NCBI GenBank assembly: GCA_023261505.1
Contig: JAHFOV010000008.1
Location: forward strand, 1-50,416
Length of the DNA: 50,416 bases
Direction: 5' to 3'
Origin: Planctomycetota bacterium
GTDB taxonomy: Bacteria > Planctomycetota > Brocadiia > Brocadiales > Bathyanammoxibiaceae
Shown: one piece after another, positions 1-8,423 of the stretch
Layout: every line of letters starts with the position of its first letter
Numbering within the stretch: position 1 is the stretch's first letter
Notes under the pieces: generated by a model
The model's database searches: none
Told to the model about the DNA's origin: nothing
What the model saw: only the letters and a program-made list of their open reading frames with translations
Program-made: the position numbers and the translations under genes

Positions 1-51
1 CTCAGCAAGCAGGAGCTGCAAGACTTGGTGGAATTTATGAAGGCCCTCTAA
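1..51 (+). CDS. C-terminal end of a dihaem cytochrome-c-peroxidase-like protein, probable hydrazine synthase gamma subunit (partial)
   Basis: The window opens inside a gene; the last 16 codons read LSKQELQDLVEFMKAL and then TAA. This ending (acidic helix, D-L-V-x-F-x-K/R-A-L) is typical of dihaem cytochrome c peroxidase/MauG-like proteins. In anammox bacteria the gamma subunit of hydrazine synthase belongs to that family and its gene lies next to the alpha-subunit gene, which is what follows here. The identification as gamma subunit is inferred from this position and the short tail; no haem motif is inside the window. Confidence 0.55.
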   Translation, partial: LSKQELQDLVEFMKAL

Positions 52-60
52 AAGAAAATC

Positions 61-91
61 AAGGAGAGGGGTAAAAATCACCCCTCTCCTT
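61..91 (+). terminator. Strong hairpin between the CCP-like gene and hzsA
   Basis: A perfect 12-bp stem (AAGGAGAGGGGT paired with ACCCCTCTCCTT, 7-nt loop) begins 9 nt after the upstream stop codon. No T-run follows, so it may act as an mRNA 3'-end stabiliser or processing site that adjusts subunit ratios rather than as a full terminator. No convincing sigma-70 promoter is visible between it and hzsA. Confidence 0.5.
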
Positions 92-192
92 GTCATAAGA
101 ATCGAGGAGAGTTCTAAAGGGAAGCTGCAACGCTAAGTCCACCTTGGTGGATAAAGTGTTAGGTTGCAACTGAAAGGAGGAGCAAGCTAGCA

Positions 193-2646
193 ATGAAGCA
201 CAAGTTATTTAGATTAGCCATAGCCACTTTTTTTGCAGTAGGGCTAGTGGCGCTCATAGTCCCGGGCCAGGTCTGGGCTGATAACGTGATGGTTGGAGGC
301 CCTAAGCCTGGAAAAGCCCTGTGGACGGATTATTGGGGAACCTCTAGGGAAATACAGGGTAACGTAACGCAGATTATCTTTACTCAGTCACCCAAGACAG
401 CTACGGGCGATCCCTACCACAAGTATCCCAACTATATCCCTGAAGGAAGCCGTATAGCATGTTTGGATATCAATGCTAAGCAGGTAAAGGTGCTTACAGA
501 AGGTTTTTCTACAGCCTTTGATCCCTGCATTTATTGGGAGCCAAATAAACTTGTCTTCGCAGGGATAAAGAAGGGTTCTACTGGTGGGCCGCAGATATGG
601 GAGATGGGTATTGATGGTAGCAACCCACGTCAGCTTAGCGATCTGCCTGGTAACTGTCGTGGCCCCGTCTATTACGCTGCCGGTTCAATAGTGCCGGGAG
701 AAGGTAACATAGTATGGCGTGATAGATATTTCGAAGGTGACTGGAAGATACGAGGCAAGGTAGAGAAGGCAGGTTTAGTCATATTTGCCTATTCCCCCGC
801 AGGAGCGATGGATGAGTACCATAATAACTTCAGCTATCAGCTGTGGAGGATAGACCCGCAAGGTGGAAAGGTGATTGAAAGAATCACCGGTGCAAAGCTG
901 AGCGGCATCGACATGCCTGCCTTGAATTCTGTTGCAGACCAACTTACCTACAATATCAGTTCTGATTTTGACCCTTGGCTCACCAGGGATGGCAGGGTTG
1001 GCTATTCCAGTACTCAGGCTAACGGTCCCAGGAGGGAAGGAAAGGGCAGTGTAGCCCTATTTACCAACTACTGGGATGGTCAGTATAACCAGCCCTTCTA
1101 CGGAAACTGCGAAGGGGAAGGCGAGGCAAGTCATGCCAGGGTTCAGGCAAAGGAACACCCAGACAATATGGTCATTTTTGTTGAGGCGCCCTACCAGAAC
1201 TACGGAATTGGCCAGCTAGCAGCAGTAAGATACACTGCGCCTTTCCAGGAAAACTACTGTCAGATCACTAGTGGTAGCGGCTGGTACAGGAGTCCTTACT
1301 GCTTACCAGACGGAAGGATAGCAGTATCCTATGCCGAAAGGGGAGACTTTGGGCTATATTGGTTTGATTGTAAGAAGGGTGCCGCAGGCGAGCTCATCTA
1401 CGATGACCCCAACTGGAACGATCATCAGCCCACACCAGTGTATCCAAGGTACAGGACTCGCTGGAAAAACACCTTCAACGCTGGTAAGAACTTTGGCGTA
1501 ACAGTGGTGACCTATCAGCCCTTTGACCAGGTGAAGGTAGAAGGGTATCCTTCTTCATGGGGTACATGGTGCTGCTTTGATACCACCTACACTCCACCCA
1601 AGGGTTCTACTACCATCGGTGGCATAGAGGTAGGTCCATATCCCTGGCAGTTAGGGAAAGCCTTAAAGAAAGGGGATATAAAGGCCGTAAGGATTATAGA
1701 GGGTCTCAGATGTAACGAGCCAGATCCAAAGAGATTTGTTGTTGGCGCTGGTAGGCATCTGTTGGGCGGTGTCCGTTCTTCCAGCAACTCTGGAACCATG
1801 TTCCAGCAGAGGAGGATTATTGGCTACCAGTATGTAGAGGATGATGGCTCTATAGTTACTTCCAACCCCTCTGATGTATCCTGGTATCTACAGACTCTCG
1901 ATGACAGGGGTATGGCAGTTTGCACCCAGCTTACCTGGGAATGGCAGAGGCCCTATGGTGGTGTAATATGTGGTGGTTGTCACGACGGTTCCTACAGAGG
2001 TAGGGCATGGAAGAATACACATTTCAAGGCCCTGTATAATTGGTGGTATGATGACAGGAGCCACTACGATTCTCCATTCCCCTTTGCCTTCTTAAAGCTG
2101 GACAGGGACGGCAAATATGCAGGGGTAAGACATGGTGAGGATGTGGTGGTACCTGCCGACGTGTACTATGGTGGGCCATCCGGTACTACCTCACAGCCAG
2201 TAGAAGCCCTGACGGCTGACAAGAGGAGGACGGTTGACTTTAGGCGTGATATTCAGTCCATCATAGATTCTAAGTGTGCCGGTTGCCATAACGGCAGCAT
2301 ACCACTTAACCTGAGTGGTGGTTCCAAGCCTGTCGAAGTGGACGGCATTGCCGCCTTCAGCCAGGCTTACAATGGTTTGCTGTCACCGGAGGTTGGGAAA
2401 GACCCAATTCTGGGTGGAAAGTATGTTAACCCATCCAGCGCCAGGAACAGTCTACTTATTTGGAGGCTATATGAAGAGCCGTTAAGCGATTTTGGTCCTG
2501 GACATGGCGTCTTCGCCGCCGAAGGAAGGGTTCTCCATAATAAGTTCCTTACCAACGATGAAAGGTATCTCTTAGTGGAGTGGGTAGATCTTGGATGCCA
2601 GTGGGATAATATCCCAGGGCCTGACTTCTATCCTGGAGTCAGATAA
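193..2646 (+). CDS. hzsA: Hydrazine synthase alpha subunit (HzsA)
   Basis: Hydrazine synthase condenses nitric oxide and ammonium to hydrazine in the anammoxosome; the alpha subunit carries the proposed active-site haem. The 817-residue product has a signal peptide (residues 1-29, ending VWA), a TolB-like beta-propeller region, and two c-haem sites: C593-G-G-C-H597 and C695-A-G-C-H699. Tyr601 lies four residues after His597. In the known HzsA structure a tyrosine at this spacing ligates the first haem while the CxxCH histidine helps bind zinc. Cys306 is a candidate for the distant zinc-ligating cysteine. Two stretches that I recall as conserved in HzsA are present: YFEGDW at 179-184 and SHYDSPF at 623-629. 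Length matches the family (about 810). The ribosome site AAAGGAGG is at 173-180. The CCP-like gene end upstream and the HAO-like gene downstream support the call. I am confident of the family; the residue roles come from recalled structural literature. Confidence 0.93.
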   Translation: MKHKLFRLAIATFFAVGLVALIVPGQVWADNVMVGGPKPGKALWTDYWGTSREIQGNVTQIIFTQSPKTATGDPYHKYPNYIPEGSRIACLDINAKQVKVLTEGFSTAFDPCIYWEPNKLVFAGIKKGSTGGPQIWEMGIDGSNPRQLSDLPGNCRGPVYYAAGSIVPGEGNIVWRDRYFEGDWKIRGKVEKAGLVIFAYSPAGAMDEYHNNFSYQLWRIDPQGGKVIERITGAKLSGIDMPALNSVADQLTYNISSDFDPWLTRDGRVGYSSTQANGPRREGKGSVALFTNYWDGQYNQPFYGNCEGEGEASHARVQAKEHPDNMVIFVEAPYQNYGIGQLAAVRYTAPFQENYCQITSGSGWYRSPYCLPDGRIAVSYAERGDFGLYWFDCKKGAAGELIYDDPNWNDHQPTPVYPRYRTRWKNTFNAGKNFGVTVVTYQPFDQVKVEGYPSSWGTWCCFDTTYTPPKGSTTIGGIEVGPYPWQLGKALKKGDIKAVRIIEGLRCNEPDPKRFVVGAGRHLLGGVRSSSNSGTMFQQRRIIGYQYVEDDGSIVTSNPSDVSWYLQTLDDRGMAVCTQLTWEWQRPYGGVICGGCHDGSYRGRAWKNTHFKALYNWWYDDRSHYDSPFPFAFLKLDRDGKYAGVRHGEDVVVPADVYYGGPSGTTSQPVEALTADKRRTVDFRRDIQSIIDSKCAGCHNGSIPLNLSGGSKPVEVDGIAAFSQAYNGLLSPEVGKDPILGGKYVNPSSARNSLLIWRLYEEPLSDFGPGHGVFAAEGRVLHNKFLTNDERYLLVEWVDLGCQWDNIPGPDFYPGVR

Positions 2647-2670
2647 TAAGAGTGTTGTTGTAAGTGGTTA

Positions 2671-2712
2671 AAAAAGGCTGGCTGGGTTTGTAAGACCAGC
2701 CAGCCTTTTTGT
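2671..2712 (+). terminator. Rho-independent terminator after hzsA
   Basis: A 15-bp perfect stem (AAAAAGGCTGGCTGG with CCAGCCAGCCTTTTT, 10-nt loop) ends in a run of five T. It lies 24 nt after the hzsA stop, so hzsA and the HAO-like gene are probably separate transcripts. Confidence 0.85.
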
Positions 2713-2738
2713 TTAGAGTGAAGTTCAACAAAATAATC

Positions 2739-2766
2739 TTGACAGTACTTATATTGTTGGTATAAT
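2739..2766 (+). promoter_or_regulatory. Sigma-70-type promoter of the octahaem gene
   Basis: TTGACA (2739-2744) and TATAAT (2761-2766) are both perfect consensus with a 16-bp spacer. The transcript would have a leader of about 150 nt before the ATG at 2921; I see no ORF in the leader. A promoter this strong fits a gene whose product is needed in large amounts. Confidence 0.75.
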
Positions 2767-2920
2767 TTTTTTCTCGTTTTAGTGGGAAAGACAGCTTGCA
2801 GAAACTAGGATAATCAGAAAGGGGGAAGATACGATTAACAATTCAAAAAAAGAAATATTGGTAACAGAATTTGGTCTTTGTCTTGAGGGTGAACTAACTT
2901 AGAAAGGAGAAGAAGGCTGC

Positions 2921-4594
2921 ATGAACAGGTTTAAGGGTTCATTAGTTATTGTTCTGCTGGCCATGGCAGGGTTCTTTCTGCTAGAAAGCCATGCTGTCTT
3001 TGCAGACCCTGATCCTGCGACTTTCCAAGAAGTAGCCTCCCAGGTATTTGGTCAGGGTGTAGGAAAGTGTGATACGGGAGACCTTTACATCTTTGGACTT
3101 ACCTCTAATTTCGTCCCCCCGGAGTATGTAGACGGTAGGGGGCCCTATAAATCGTTCTTTAAATTTCTACCTGTGGTAAGGTGGTACGACCCCGAGAACT
3201 ATTTTGTGAACAAAAATAGTGTGGAAGGGGTTTACAAGGGTGAAGAGTGCGTGCTGTGCCATTCTGTCCAGACTCCTACCATAGTGAAGGACTGGAAGGC
3301 TAGCGGCCATGGCAATCCTAGGCCAACTGAGGAGGTAGCCAAGCAGTACTATCTAGGAGACCATAATGCCATTGCTCAGAAAACGGCGGAAGTCGAGAAG
3401 CGTATCGGCCAGGAGATAACTGTAGTAACATGCGATAAGTGTCATGGTAACGATCATCAGAAGCTTCGGATGCCTACCTGGCAGGTTTGCCAATCCTGTC
3501 ATCCTGAGCAAACAACAGGACACAGGAGTGGTGGGTTAGGTTCTCACACCCATGCCTTCACTGTAAACGTGCTAGAGTTTTCATGGCACGTAGGTAAGCC
3601 TCCAGAAGAAGTGAATGGATGCCAGCAGTGCCATGCAATTGTAGAGAACCGTTGCGATGGCTGTCATACCAGGCACAAATTTAATACAGCAGAGTCCAGG
3701 AAGGGTGCTGCTTGCAGGTACTGTCACCTTGGTGTGGACCATAGAGAATGGGAGATGTACAACAGCTCTATGCATGGTATCCTCAACGAAGAGGAAGCCT
3801 CTATCCAAGACTGGACCAAGCCTGTGAAGAAGGGTAATCATAGGGTACCAGCCTGTGCCTATTGCCACATGCAGGATGGAGACCATAACGTGCAGAGATT
3901 CGGTACCCAGTATAGCGACATGGGCATGTTCGAGATGGACCGTGGTGCCCCCAAACATGCCGCAAAGAGGGAAGCATGGATAAAGAAGTGTATGGATTGC
4001 CACTCCCCCAACTTTGCTAAAGACCAGCTACGGGCTATGGACTATGGCGTAAGGCTGAGCTTTACCAAGTGGCGTGAGGCAGCGAACATCATTGTCGGCT
4101 GTTACCTGGAGGGGATATGCGATCCAATGCCCACTGACCTTGCTCCAGATTGGTACGGGCATTATACATTTAGCTTACTGCCCACTGGTGACCCAAGGTT
4201 CTACAACGTCTCCGAAATAGAGAGGTTAGGTTTGGAGTTCATCTGCTACCAGACCGCTCAGGTGTATAAGGCCCTTGCCCATATGGCCATTTATAATGCT
4301 ACTTATGGTACAGGCGGTGCCTTTGAGCAGGACAGAATGCTGGTACAGATAAAGGCTGAAGCTAGCCGTTTGAAGAGGTTCAAAGCCATTGAACAGAAGA
4401 TCGGAATTGATTACAAGCCACCGGAATTCTGGAAACATGGCGAATATACTGACCTCCTTATCGGCTGGAAGCGAAAAGAAGGGGACGTGGATCTAGCTTG
4501 GTTCAAGAGGACCGATATACCTCACAGGCATAACGCCGATTCTGGTCTAGAGGCTCACATCCCTGAAGTGCATGGTAGCGAAACGCATAAGTAA
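2921..4594 (+). CDS. Octahaem hydroxylamine-oxidoreductase-like protein (HAO family)
   Basis: This is a 557-residue exported multihaem cytochrome: signal peptide 1-28 (ending VFA), then eight CxxCH motifs starting at C110, C171, C190, C234, C245, C265, C312 and C357. The number, the order and the closely spaced fourth and fifth sites are those of the HAO family. Anammox bacteria have about ten such paralogues, covering hydrazine dehydrogenase, hydroxylamine oxidation to NO and suspected nitrite reduction. Members that oxidise carry a tyrosine after the eighth haem that crosslinks to the catalytic haem; Tyr458 and Tyr462 (MAIYNATYGTGG) lie in the right region, but I cannot tell whether either is the crosslinking residue. 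There is no C-terminal membrane anchor. It has its own promoter and RBS (AAAGGAGA, 2903-2910) and directly follows hzsA. Which reaction it catalyses is open. Confidence 0.88.
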   Translation: MNRFKGSLVIVLLAMAGFFLLESHAVFADPDPATFQEVASQVFGQGVGKCDTGDLYIFGLTSNFVPPEYVDGRGPYKSFFKFLPVVRWYDPENYFVNKNSVEGVYKGEECVLCHSVQTPTIVKDWKASGHGNPRPTEEVAKQYYLGDHNAIAQKTAEVEKRIGQEITVVTCDKCHGNDHQKLRMPTWQVCQSCHPEQTTGHRSGGLGSHTHAFTVNVLEFSWHVGKPPEEVNGCQQCHAIVENRCDGCHTRHKFNTAESRKGAACRYCHLGVDHREWEMYNSSMHGILNEEEASIQDWTKPVKKGNHRVPACAYCHMQDGDHNVQRFGTQYSDMGMFEMDRGAPKHAAKREAWIKKCMDCHSPNFAKDQLRAMDYGVRLSFTKWREAANIIVGCYLEGICDPMPTDLAPDWYGHYTFSLLPTGDPRFYNVSEIERLGLEFICYQTAQVYKALAHMAIYNATYGTGGAFEQDRMLVQIKAEASRLKRFKAIEQKIGIDYKPPEFWKHGEYTDLLIGWKRKEGDVDLAWFKRTDIPHRHNADSGLEAHIPEVHGSETHK

Positions 4595-4622
4595 GTAAAA
4601 GAAGTTTCTGAAGGTTTAAACC

Positions 4623-4670
4623 AGGAGGGTAGCGCCTGCCTGAGGTGGGTTATCTGCTACCCTCCTTTGG
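4623..4670 (+). terminator. Terminator-like hairpin between the HAO-like gene and trpB
   Basis: An 11-bp stem (AGGAGGGTAGC, 4623-4633, with GCTACCCTCCT, 4656-4666) is followed by TTGG then TTTT. The loop contains CCTGCCTGAGGTGG, a motif repeated inverted near 49522. It is most simply the terminator of the HAO-like gene; there is no Trp-rich leader peptide to support trp attenuation. Confidence 0.6.
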
Positions 4671-4693
4671 TTTTAAACATTGAAGGAGGAACA

Positions 4694-5914
4694 ATGAAGA
4701 TTACTACTAAGCCATCGGTAAAGGCGATATTACCCGATGAACGGGGACGCTTTGGCAAATTTGGTGGAAGGTACGTCCCTGAAACCCTTATGCCTGCCCT
4801 GGACCAGTTAGAACAGGAATATCTGAAGGCTAAAAATGATAAGAGTTTTCAAGAAGAACTTAATTATTATCTTAAAGAGTACGTTGGTAGACCTTCACCC
4901 TTGTATCTTGCCGAGAGACTGACTCGGGAGCTGGGAGGGGCTAAAATATACCTTAAGAGAGAAGATTTAAATCATACCGGTGCGCACAAGATAAATAATA
5001 CCATAGGACAGATATTATTAGCCAGGCGCATGGGTAAGAAGAGGATTATTGCGGAGACTGGGGCCGGGCAACATGGCGTGGCTACTGCCACGGCAGCCGC
5101 CATGTTTGGACTTCAGTGCGAGGTTTATATGGGCGAGGAGGACATGCACAGGCAGTCTCTAAATGTCTTCCGAATGAAACTCCTTGGTACTAAAGTTATA
5201 CCAGTAAAGACTGGTTCTCGCACTCTGAAGGATGCTACCAATGAGGCCCTGAGAGATTGGATGGCTTCGGTCAAATATACTCATTACATTCTGGGCTCTG
5301 TGGTAGGACCACATCCCTATCCTATGATGGTCAGGGATTTTCAGTGTGTTATTGGCAGGGAGGCCAAAGAGCAGATACTGGAAAAAGAAGGCAGGCTTCC
5401 TGATTATCTTCTTGCCTGTGTAGGCGGGGGAAGTAACTCTATTGGTTTATTTCACCCATTTTTGGATGATACAGAAGTTAAGCTGATCGGCGTCGAGGCT
5501 GGGGGAGTAGGTATAGGAGTCGGGGAGCATGCCGCAACCCTTTCTTATGGCAAGGTAGGTATCCTTCACGGAAGCCTTAGCTACGTACTCCAGGATGAGG
5601 ACGGTCAGACCTTGCCCGTGCACTCTATGTCTGCTGGTCTTGATTACCCTGGCGTTGGCCCTGAGCACAGCTACCTAAAGGAGACGGGAAGGGCTCAATA
5701 TGTTTCTGCTACAGACCAGGAGGCCCTTGAGGCCTTCCAGAGGTGTGCTCGTTCTGAGGGTATCATTCCAGCCCTCGAGGCAGCCCATGCCCTCTATTAT
5801 GCCATGAAATTCGCTCCTACCCTGAGTAAGGATACCCTTATGGTGATCTGCCTCTCCGGAACAGGGGATAAGGATGCCTTCCAGGTGGCGGACAAGTTAG
5901 GTGTGAAGATATGA
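4694..5914 (+). CDS. trpB: Tryptophan synthase beta chain
   Basis: TrpB condenses indole with L-serine to tryptophan using pyridoxal phosphate, in complex with TrpA. The 406-residue product shows the N-terminal [14 protein letters not shown] signature, the PLP-lysine stretch GAHKINN (Lys near residue 88), the catalytic ETGAGQHG loop and the phosphate-binding GGGSNS motif. The start at 4694 is chosen over an in-frame GTG at 4667 because AAGGAGGA sits directly before it. The family length is about 400. trpA follows after a 110-nt gap; no other trp gene is in the window. Confidence 0.97.
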   Translation: MKITTKPSVKAILPDERGRFGKFGGRYVPETLMPALDQLEQEYLKAKNDKSFQEELNYYLKEYVGRPSPLYLAERLTRELGGAKIYLKREDLNHTGAHKINNTIGQILLARRMGKKRIIAETGAGQHGVATATAAAMFGLQCEVYMGEEDMHRQSLNVFRMKLLGTKVIPVKTGSRTLKDATNEALRDWMASVKYTHYILGSVVGPHPYPMMVRDFQCVIGREAKEQILEKEGRLPDYLLACVGGGSNSIGLFHPFLDDTEVKLIGVEAGGVGIGVGEHAATLSYGKVGILHGSLSYVLQDEDGQTLPVHSMSAGLDYPGVGPEHSYLKETGRAQYVSATDQEALEAFQRCARSEGIIPALEAAHALYYAMKFAPTLSKDTLMVICLSGTGDKDAFQVADKLGVKI

Positions 5915-6024
5915 GTATGTCCGCCTTGGGTGGATATGCCTAAGGTTCGCCAGAGGCGAATCTGTTCGCCACACAGATTGGCGAATCCGCCGATTATTTT
6001 GGAGGACCTAAGGCATGACATAAG
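5915..6024 (+). other. trpB-trpA gap with REP-like inverted repeats and a three-codon mini-ORF
   Basis: The gap holds a short hairpin (TTCGCC-AGA-GGCGAA, near 5948-5962) followed by a second TTCGCC...GGCGAA pair (near 5965-5990), and a GTCCGCCTTGGGTGGATA motif related to one at 137-152. GGAGG at 6001-6005 is well placed for ATG-ACA-TAA (6015-6023), whose stop lies one base before the trpA ATG. Translation might reach trpA by re-initiation, but the mini-ORF could be chance. Confidence 0.4.
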
Positions 6025-6834
6025 ATGAATAGGATTGACCAGAAGTTCCAGGAGCTAAGGCGTAGAAGAGAACCTGCCTTTATCCCCTTCATAACTGCTG
6101 GAGACCCGGATTTAGAGACCACAAGGGGCCTTATCCTTGAACTTGAGAGGTGCGGGGCAGATATTATAGAGCTGGGCATTCCCTTCTCAGACCCTATTGC
6201 TGACGGACCCGTTATCCAATCCTCCTATTACAGAGCCCTCTCTAGGGGTCTAAGGGTCTCTCAGGTATTCGAATGTGTTAAAGGTTTAAGAAGGGAGACT
6301 GAGATTCCTATTGTGGCAATGGTCTCCTACAGCCTTGTCTTTAAGGGAACACCTGAGAATTTTATCGCTAGGGCGCAGGAGGCCGGGTTTGATGGCGCTA
6401 CCATTCCGGACCTTCCCATAGAGGAGAGCGAGGTGGTGCTAAGGTCAGCCACAGAGAAGGATTTCAGGATAGTCTGCTTTGTTGCCCCTACCACCACGCC
6501 TGAAAGGATGTCCAGGATAGTTCAGTGTACACAGGGGTTTCTTTACTATATCTCAGTAGTGGGTATAACGGGAGTAAGAGATGCCCTTCCTCCAGACATG
6601 AGAGAGAACATCCAGATGTTAAAGGGTATGACCGATAAGCCAATTGCCCTGGGCTTCGGGGTCTCTACCCCTGAGCAGGCCAGAGCTGTAGGGCAAGTGG
6701 CAGATGGCGTCATCGTAGGAAGTGCCATTATTAGAGAGTTGGAAAAGCACATGGATAAACCAGTTGCTGAGAGAATAAGGGTCGTAGGGAAGTTTGCTTC
6801 TAAACTAGTGGCAGGGGCTAAAGGAAGGTTGTAA
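6025..6834 (+). CDS. trpA: Tryptophan synthase alpha chain
   Basis: TrpA cleaves indole-3-glycerol phosphate to indole, which is channelled to TrpB. The 269-residue TIM-barrel protein carries IPFITAGDPD, the catalytic-glutamate segment IIELGIPFSDPIADGPVIQ (Glu near 50, Asp near 61) and the phosphate-binding GFGVSTPEQA and GVIVGSAI loops. Length is normal. The nearest GGAGG is 19 bases upstream, farther than usual, because a mini-ORF lies between. Confidence 0.96.
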   Translation: MNRIDQKFQELRRRREPAFIPFITAGDPDLETTRGLILELERCGADIIELGIPFSDPIADGPVIQSSYYRALSRGLRVSQVFECVKGLRRETEIPIVAMVSYSLVFKGTPENFIARAQEAGFDGATIPDLPIEESEVVLRSATEKDFRIVCFVAPTTTPERMSRIVQCTQGFLYYISVVGITGVRDALPPDMRENIQMLKGMTDKPIALGFGVSTPEQARAVGQVADGVIVGSAIIRELEKHMDKPVAERIRVVGKFASKLVAGAKGRL

Positions 6835-7021
6835 GGCCAATTTTTGTAGCTTGCTCCTCATTCCATAGGTCTACCGGATCACACATCTAGAGAATCCAGG
6901 GATTCATAAAATGCTAAATGCTAACCAATAAGGCCTGACAAGTATCCTATTGTGTCTTTGCCTGTTTTTACGTTTTTTTGGATATAGAGGCGGTGACAGA
7001 GTTCAAGGGGACGTTTTTGAC

Positions 7022-8218
7022 ATGCTAGAAAATGCCGTAGAGATAACCCCAGGGGTATACTGGGTAGGGGCTATAGATAAGGAGAGGACTATCTTTGATA
7101 GTTTTATGAGCCTCCCTTATGGTACCACTTACAATGCCTATCTCATTCAGGGAAAAGAAAAGGTGGCGCTGGTGGATACAGTTCACCCTGAGTTTACCCA
7201 TATCCTTTTGAAAAAAATTTCAGAGGTGGTGAATCCTGAGAGTTTGGATTTTGTGATAATGAACCACGCCGAGCCCGACCATGCTGGCTCGCTATCAGCA
7301 ATTTTATCCGTAGCTAAGAAGGCTAAGCTCATAGCTACTAAAAAGGGGCTTGGCATGGCAAAGGTTTTTTACGATATCCTAGAGGAAAAGGGCGAGGCCG
7401 TGACTGATGGTAATACACTTGCGCTTGAGGGCAAAACCCTCAAGTTTATAGATGCCCCCTGGTTACACTGGCCTGAGACCATGCTTACCTATTGTGTGGA
7501 GAATAAAGCTTTGTTCAGTTGCGACTTTTTTGGTGCTCACGTGGCACCAGAAAGTCTCTATGAGGAAGAGGTAGGAGACATCGTTCTGGCCGAAGCCAAG
7601 AGGTATTATGCCGAGATAATGATGATTTTCTTAAATCCGGTGAGGAAGGCGCTGGGTAAGCTGGAGGGATTAGATATAAAATTAGTAGCCCCTAGCCACG
7701 GGCCGGTATGGCGTAAGCCCGATAGAATTCTTAATGCTTACAAAGGATGGGCTATTGGACCGTTGAGACCCAAGGTGGTAATAATCTATGTTTCTATGTA
7801 CGGTAGTACCGCCGAATTGGAAAAGTCTATAGTAGAGGCGATAAGGGCGGAGGACGTGGAAGCAGTGGCCTACAACATGCTTAATGCCGATGTATCCCAC
7901 GTAGTGCAGGAACTGGTGGATTCCAGTGCCATAGTCTTTGGCTCCCCATCTTTTTATGGGGGAGTACATCCCAGGCTAGCTTCTTCGGTTGAGCTAATAA
8001 GGACAATAAAGCCCAGGGGGAAATTGGTGGCCGTCTTTGGTTCTTATGGTTGGGGCGGGGGTGCAGCCAAAGAGATTAAGGCAAGACTCCAACCCGCTGG
8101 TTTTGAAGTAATAGACCCTCTAGAGATACAGGGCCCGCCAAGAATGGAAAGCTTACAAAAGGCAAGCTCCTTTGGCAAGACCATTGCAAAAAGGGTCAAG
8201 GAATCTCTGTCCGCCTAA
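7022..8218 (+). CDS. A-type flavoprotein / flavodiiron protein
   Basis: Flavodiiron proteins reduce O2 to water or NO to N2O using a non-haem diiron site and FMN. The 398-residue product has the N-terminal metallo-beta-lactamase-like domain with iron ligands H82-x-E84-x-D86-H87 (NHAEPDH), a further His in WLHWPETM, Asp in SCDFFGAH and His in PSHGPVW, then a flavodoxin domain starting near residue 255 (VIIYVSMYGSTAE). There is no rubredoxin fusion. The ATG at 7022 is preferred because alignment to the family begins there; an in-frame upstream extension would add 24 unrelated residues. In an anammox cell, oxygen scavenging and NO handling are both plausible. Confidence 0.92.
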   Translation: MLENAVEITPGVYWVGAIDKERTIFDSFMSLPYGTTYNAYLIQGKEKVALVDTVHPEFTHILLKKISEVVNPESLDFVIMNHAEPDHAGSLSAILSVAKKAKLIATKKGLGMAKVFYDILEEKGEAVTDGNTLALEGKTLKFIDAPWLHWPETMLTYCVENKALFSCDFFGAHVAPESLYEEEVGDIVLAEAKRYYAEIMMIFLNPVRKALGKLEGLDIKLVAPSHGPVWRKPDRILNAYKGWAIGPLRPKVVIIYVSMYGSTAELEKSIVEAIRAEDVEAVAYNMLNADVSHVVQELVDSSAIVFGSPSFYGGVHPRLASSVELIRTIKPRGKLVAVFGSYGWGGGAAKEIKARLQPAGFEVIDPLEIQGPPRMESLQKASSFGKTIAKRVKESLSA

Positions 8219-8224
8219 AGCGAA

Positions 8225-8401
8225 TTAGACCTCACGTACCTCTGCCACATCCTTTTCTACCAGGTTAAACTCTGAAAAGCAAAGAGGGCACATAAGGGCA
8301 GTAACCCTTTTGCCACAAAGGGCGCAACCGTGAGTTTTTTCCTCAGGAATTTCCTCTATCTCTAACTCTTCGAGGCAAACAGAGCATTTAACGGTAGTCA
8401 T
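8225..8401 (-). CDS. Small zinc-ribbon-like protein, 58 residues
   Basis: This short minus-strand gene has three CxxC pairs: CSVC (6-9), CALC (26-29) and CPLC (37-40), followed by an acidic tail ending EVREV. The spacing suggests a zinc ribbon or related metal-binding knuckle. A strong ribosome site (AAAGGAGA) precedes the ATG, and a good promoter lies at 8424-8452, so it is probably a single-gene transcript convergent with the flavodiiron gene. I do not recognise the family and assign no function. Confidence 0.72.
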   Translation of the reverse strand: MTTVKCSVCLEELEIEEIPEEKTHGCALCGKRVTALMCPLCFSEFNLVEKDVAEVREV

Positions 8402-8423
8402 TTTTATCTCCTTTCTATTCTTT

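Noticed and set aside
193-2646. Generic TolB-like or c-type cytochrome fusion instead of HzsA
   Set aside because: The overall length, spacing of the two CxxCH sites, Tyr four residues after the first site, the YFEGDW and SHYDSPF stretches and the gene neighbours all agree with HzsA.
4595-4693. trp attenuator
   Set aside because: The hairpin looks like one, but there is no leader peptide with Trp codons and no competing antiterminator; a plain terminator of the HAO-like gene is simpler.
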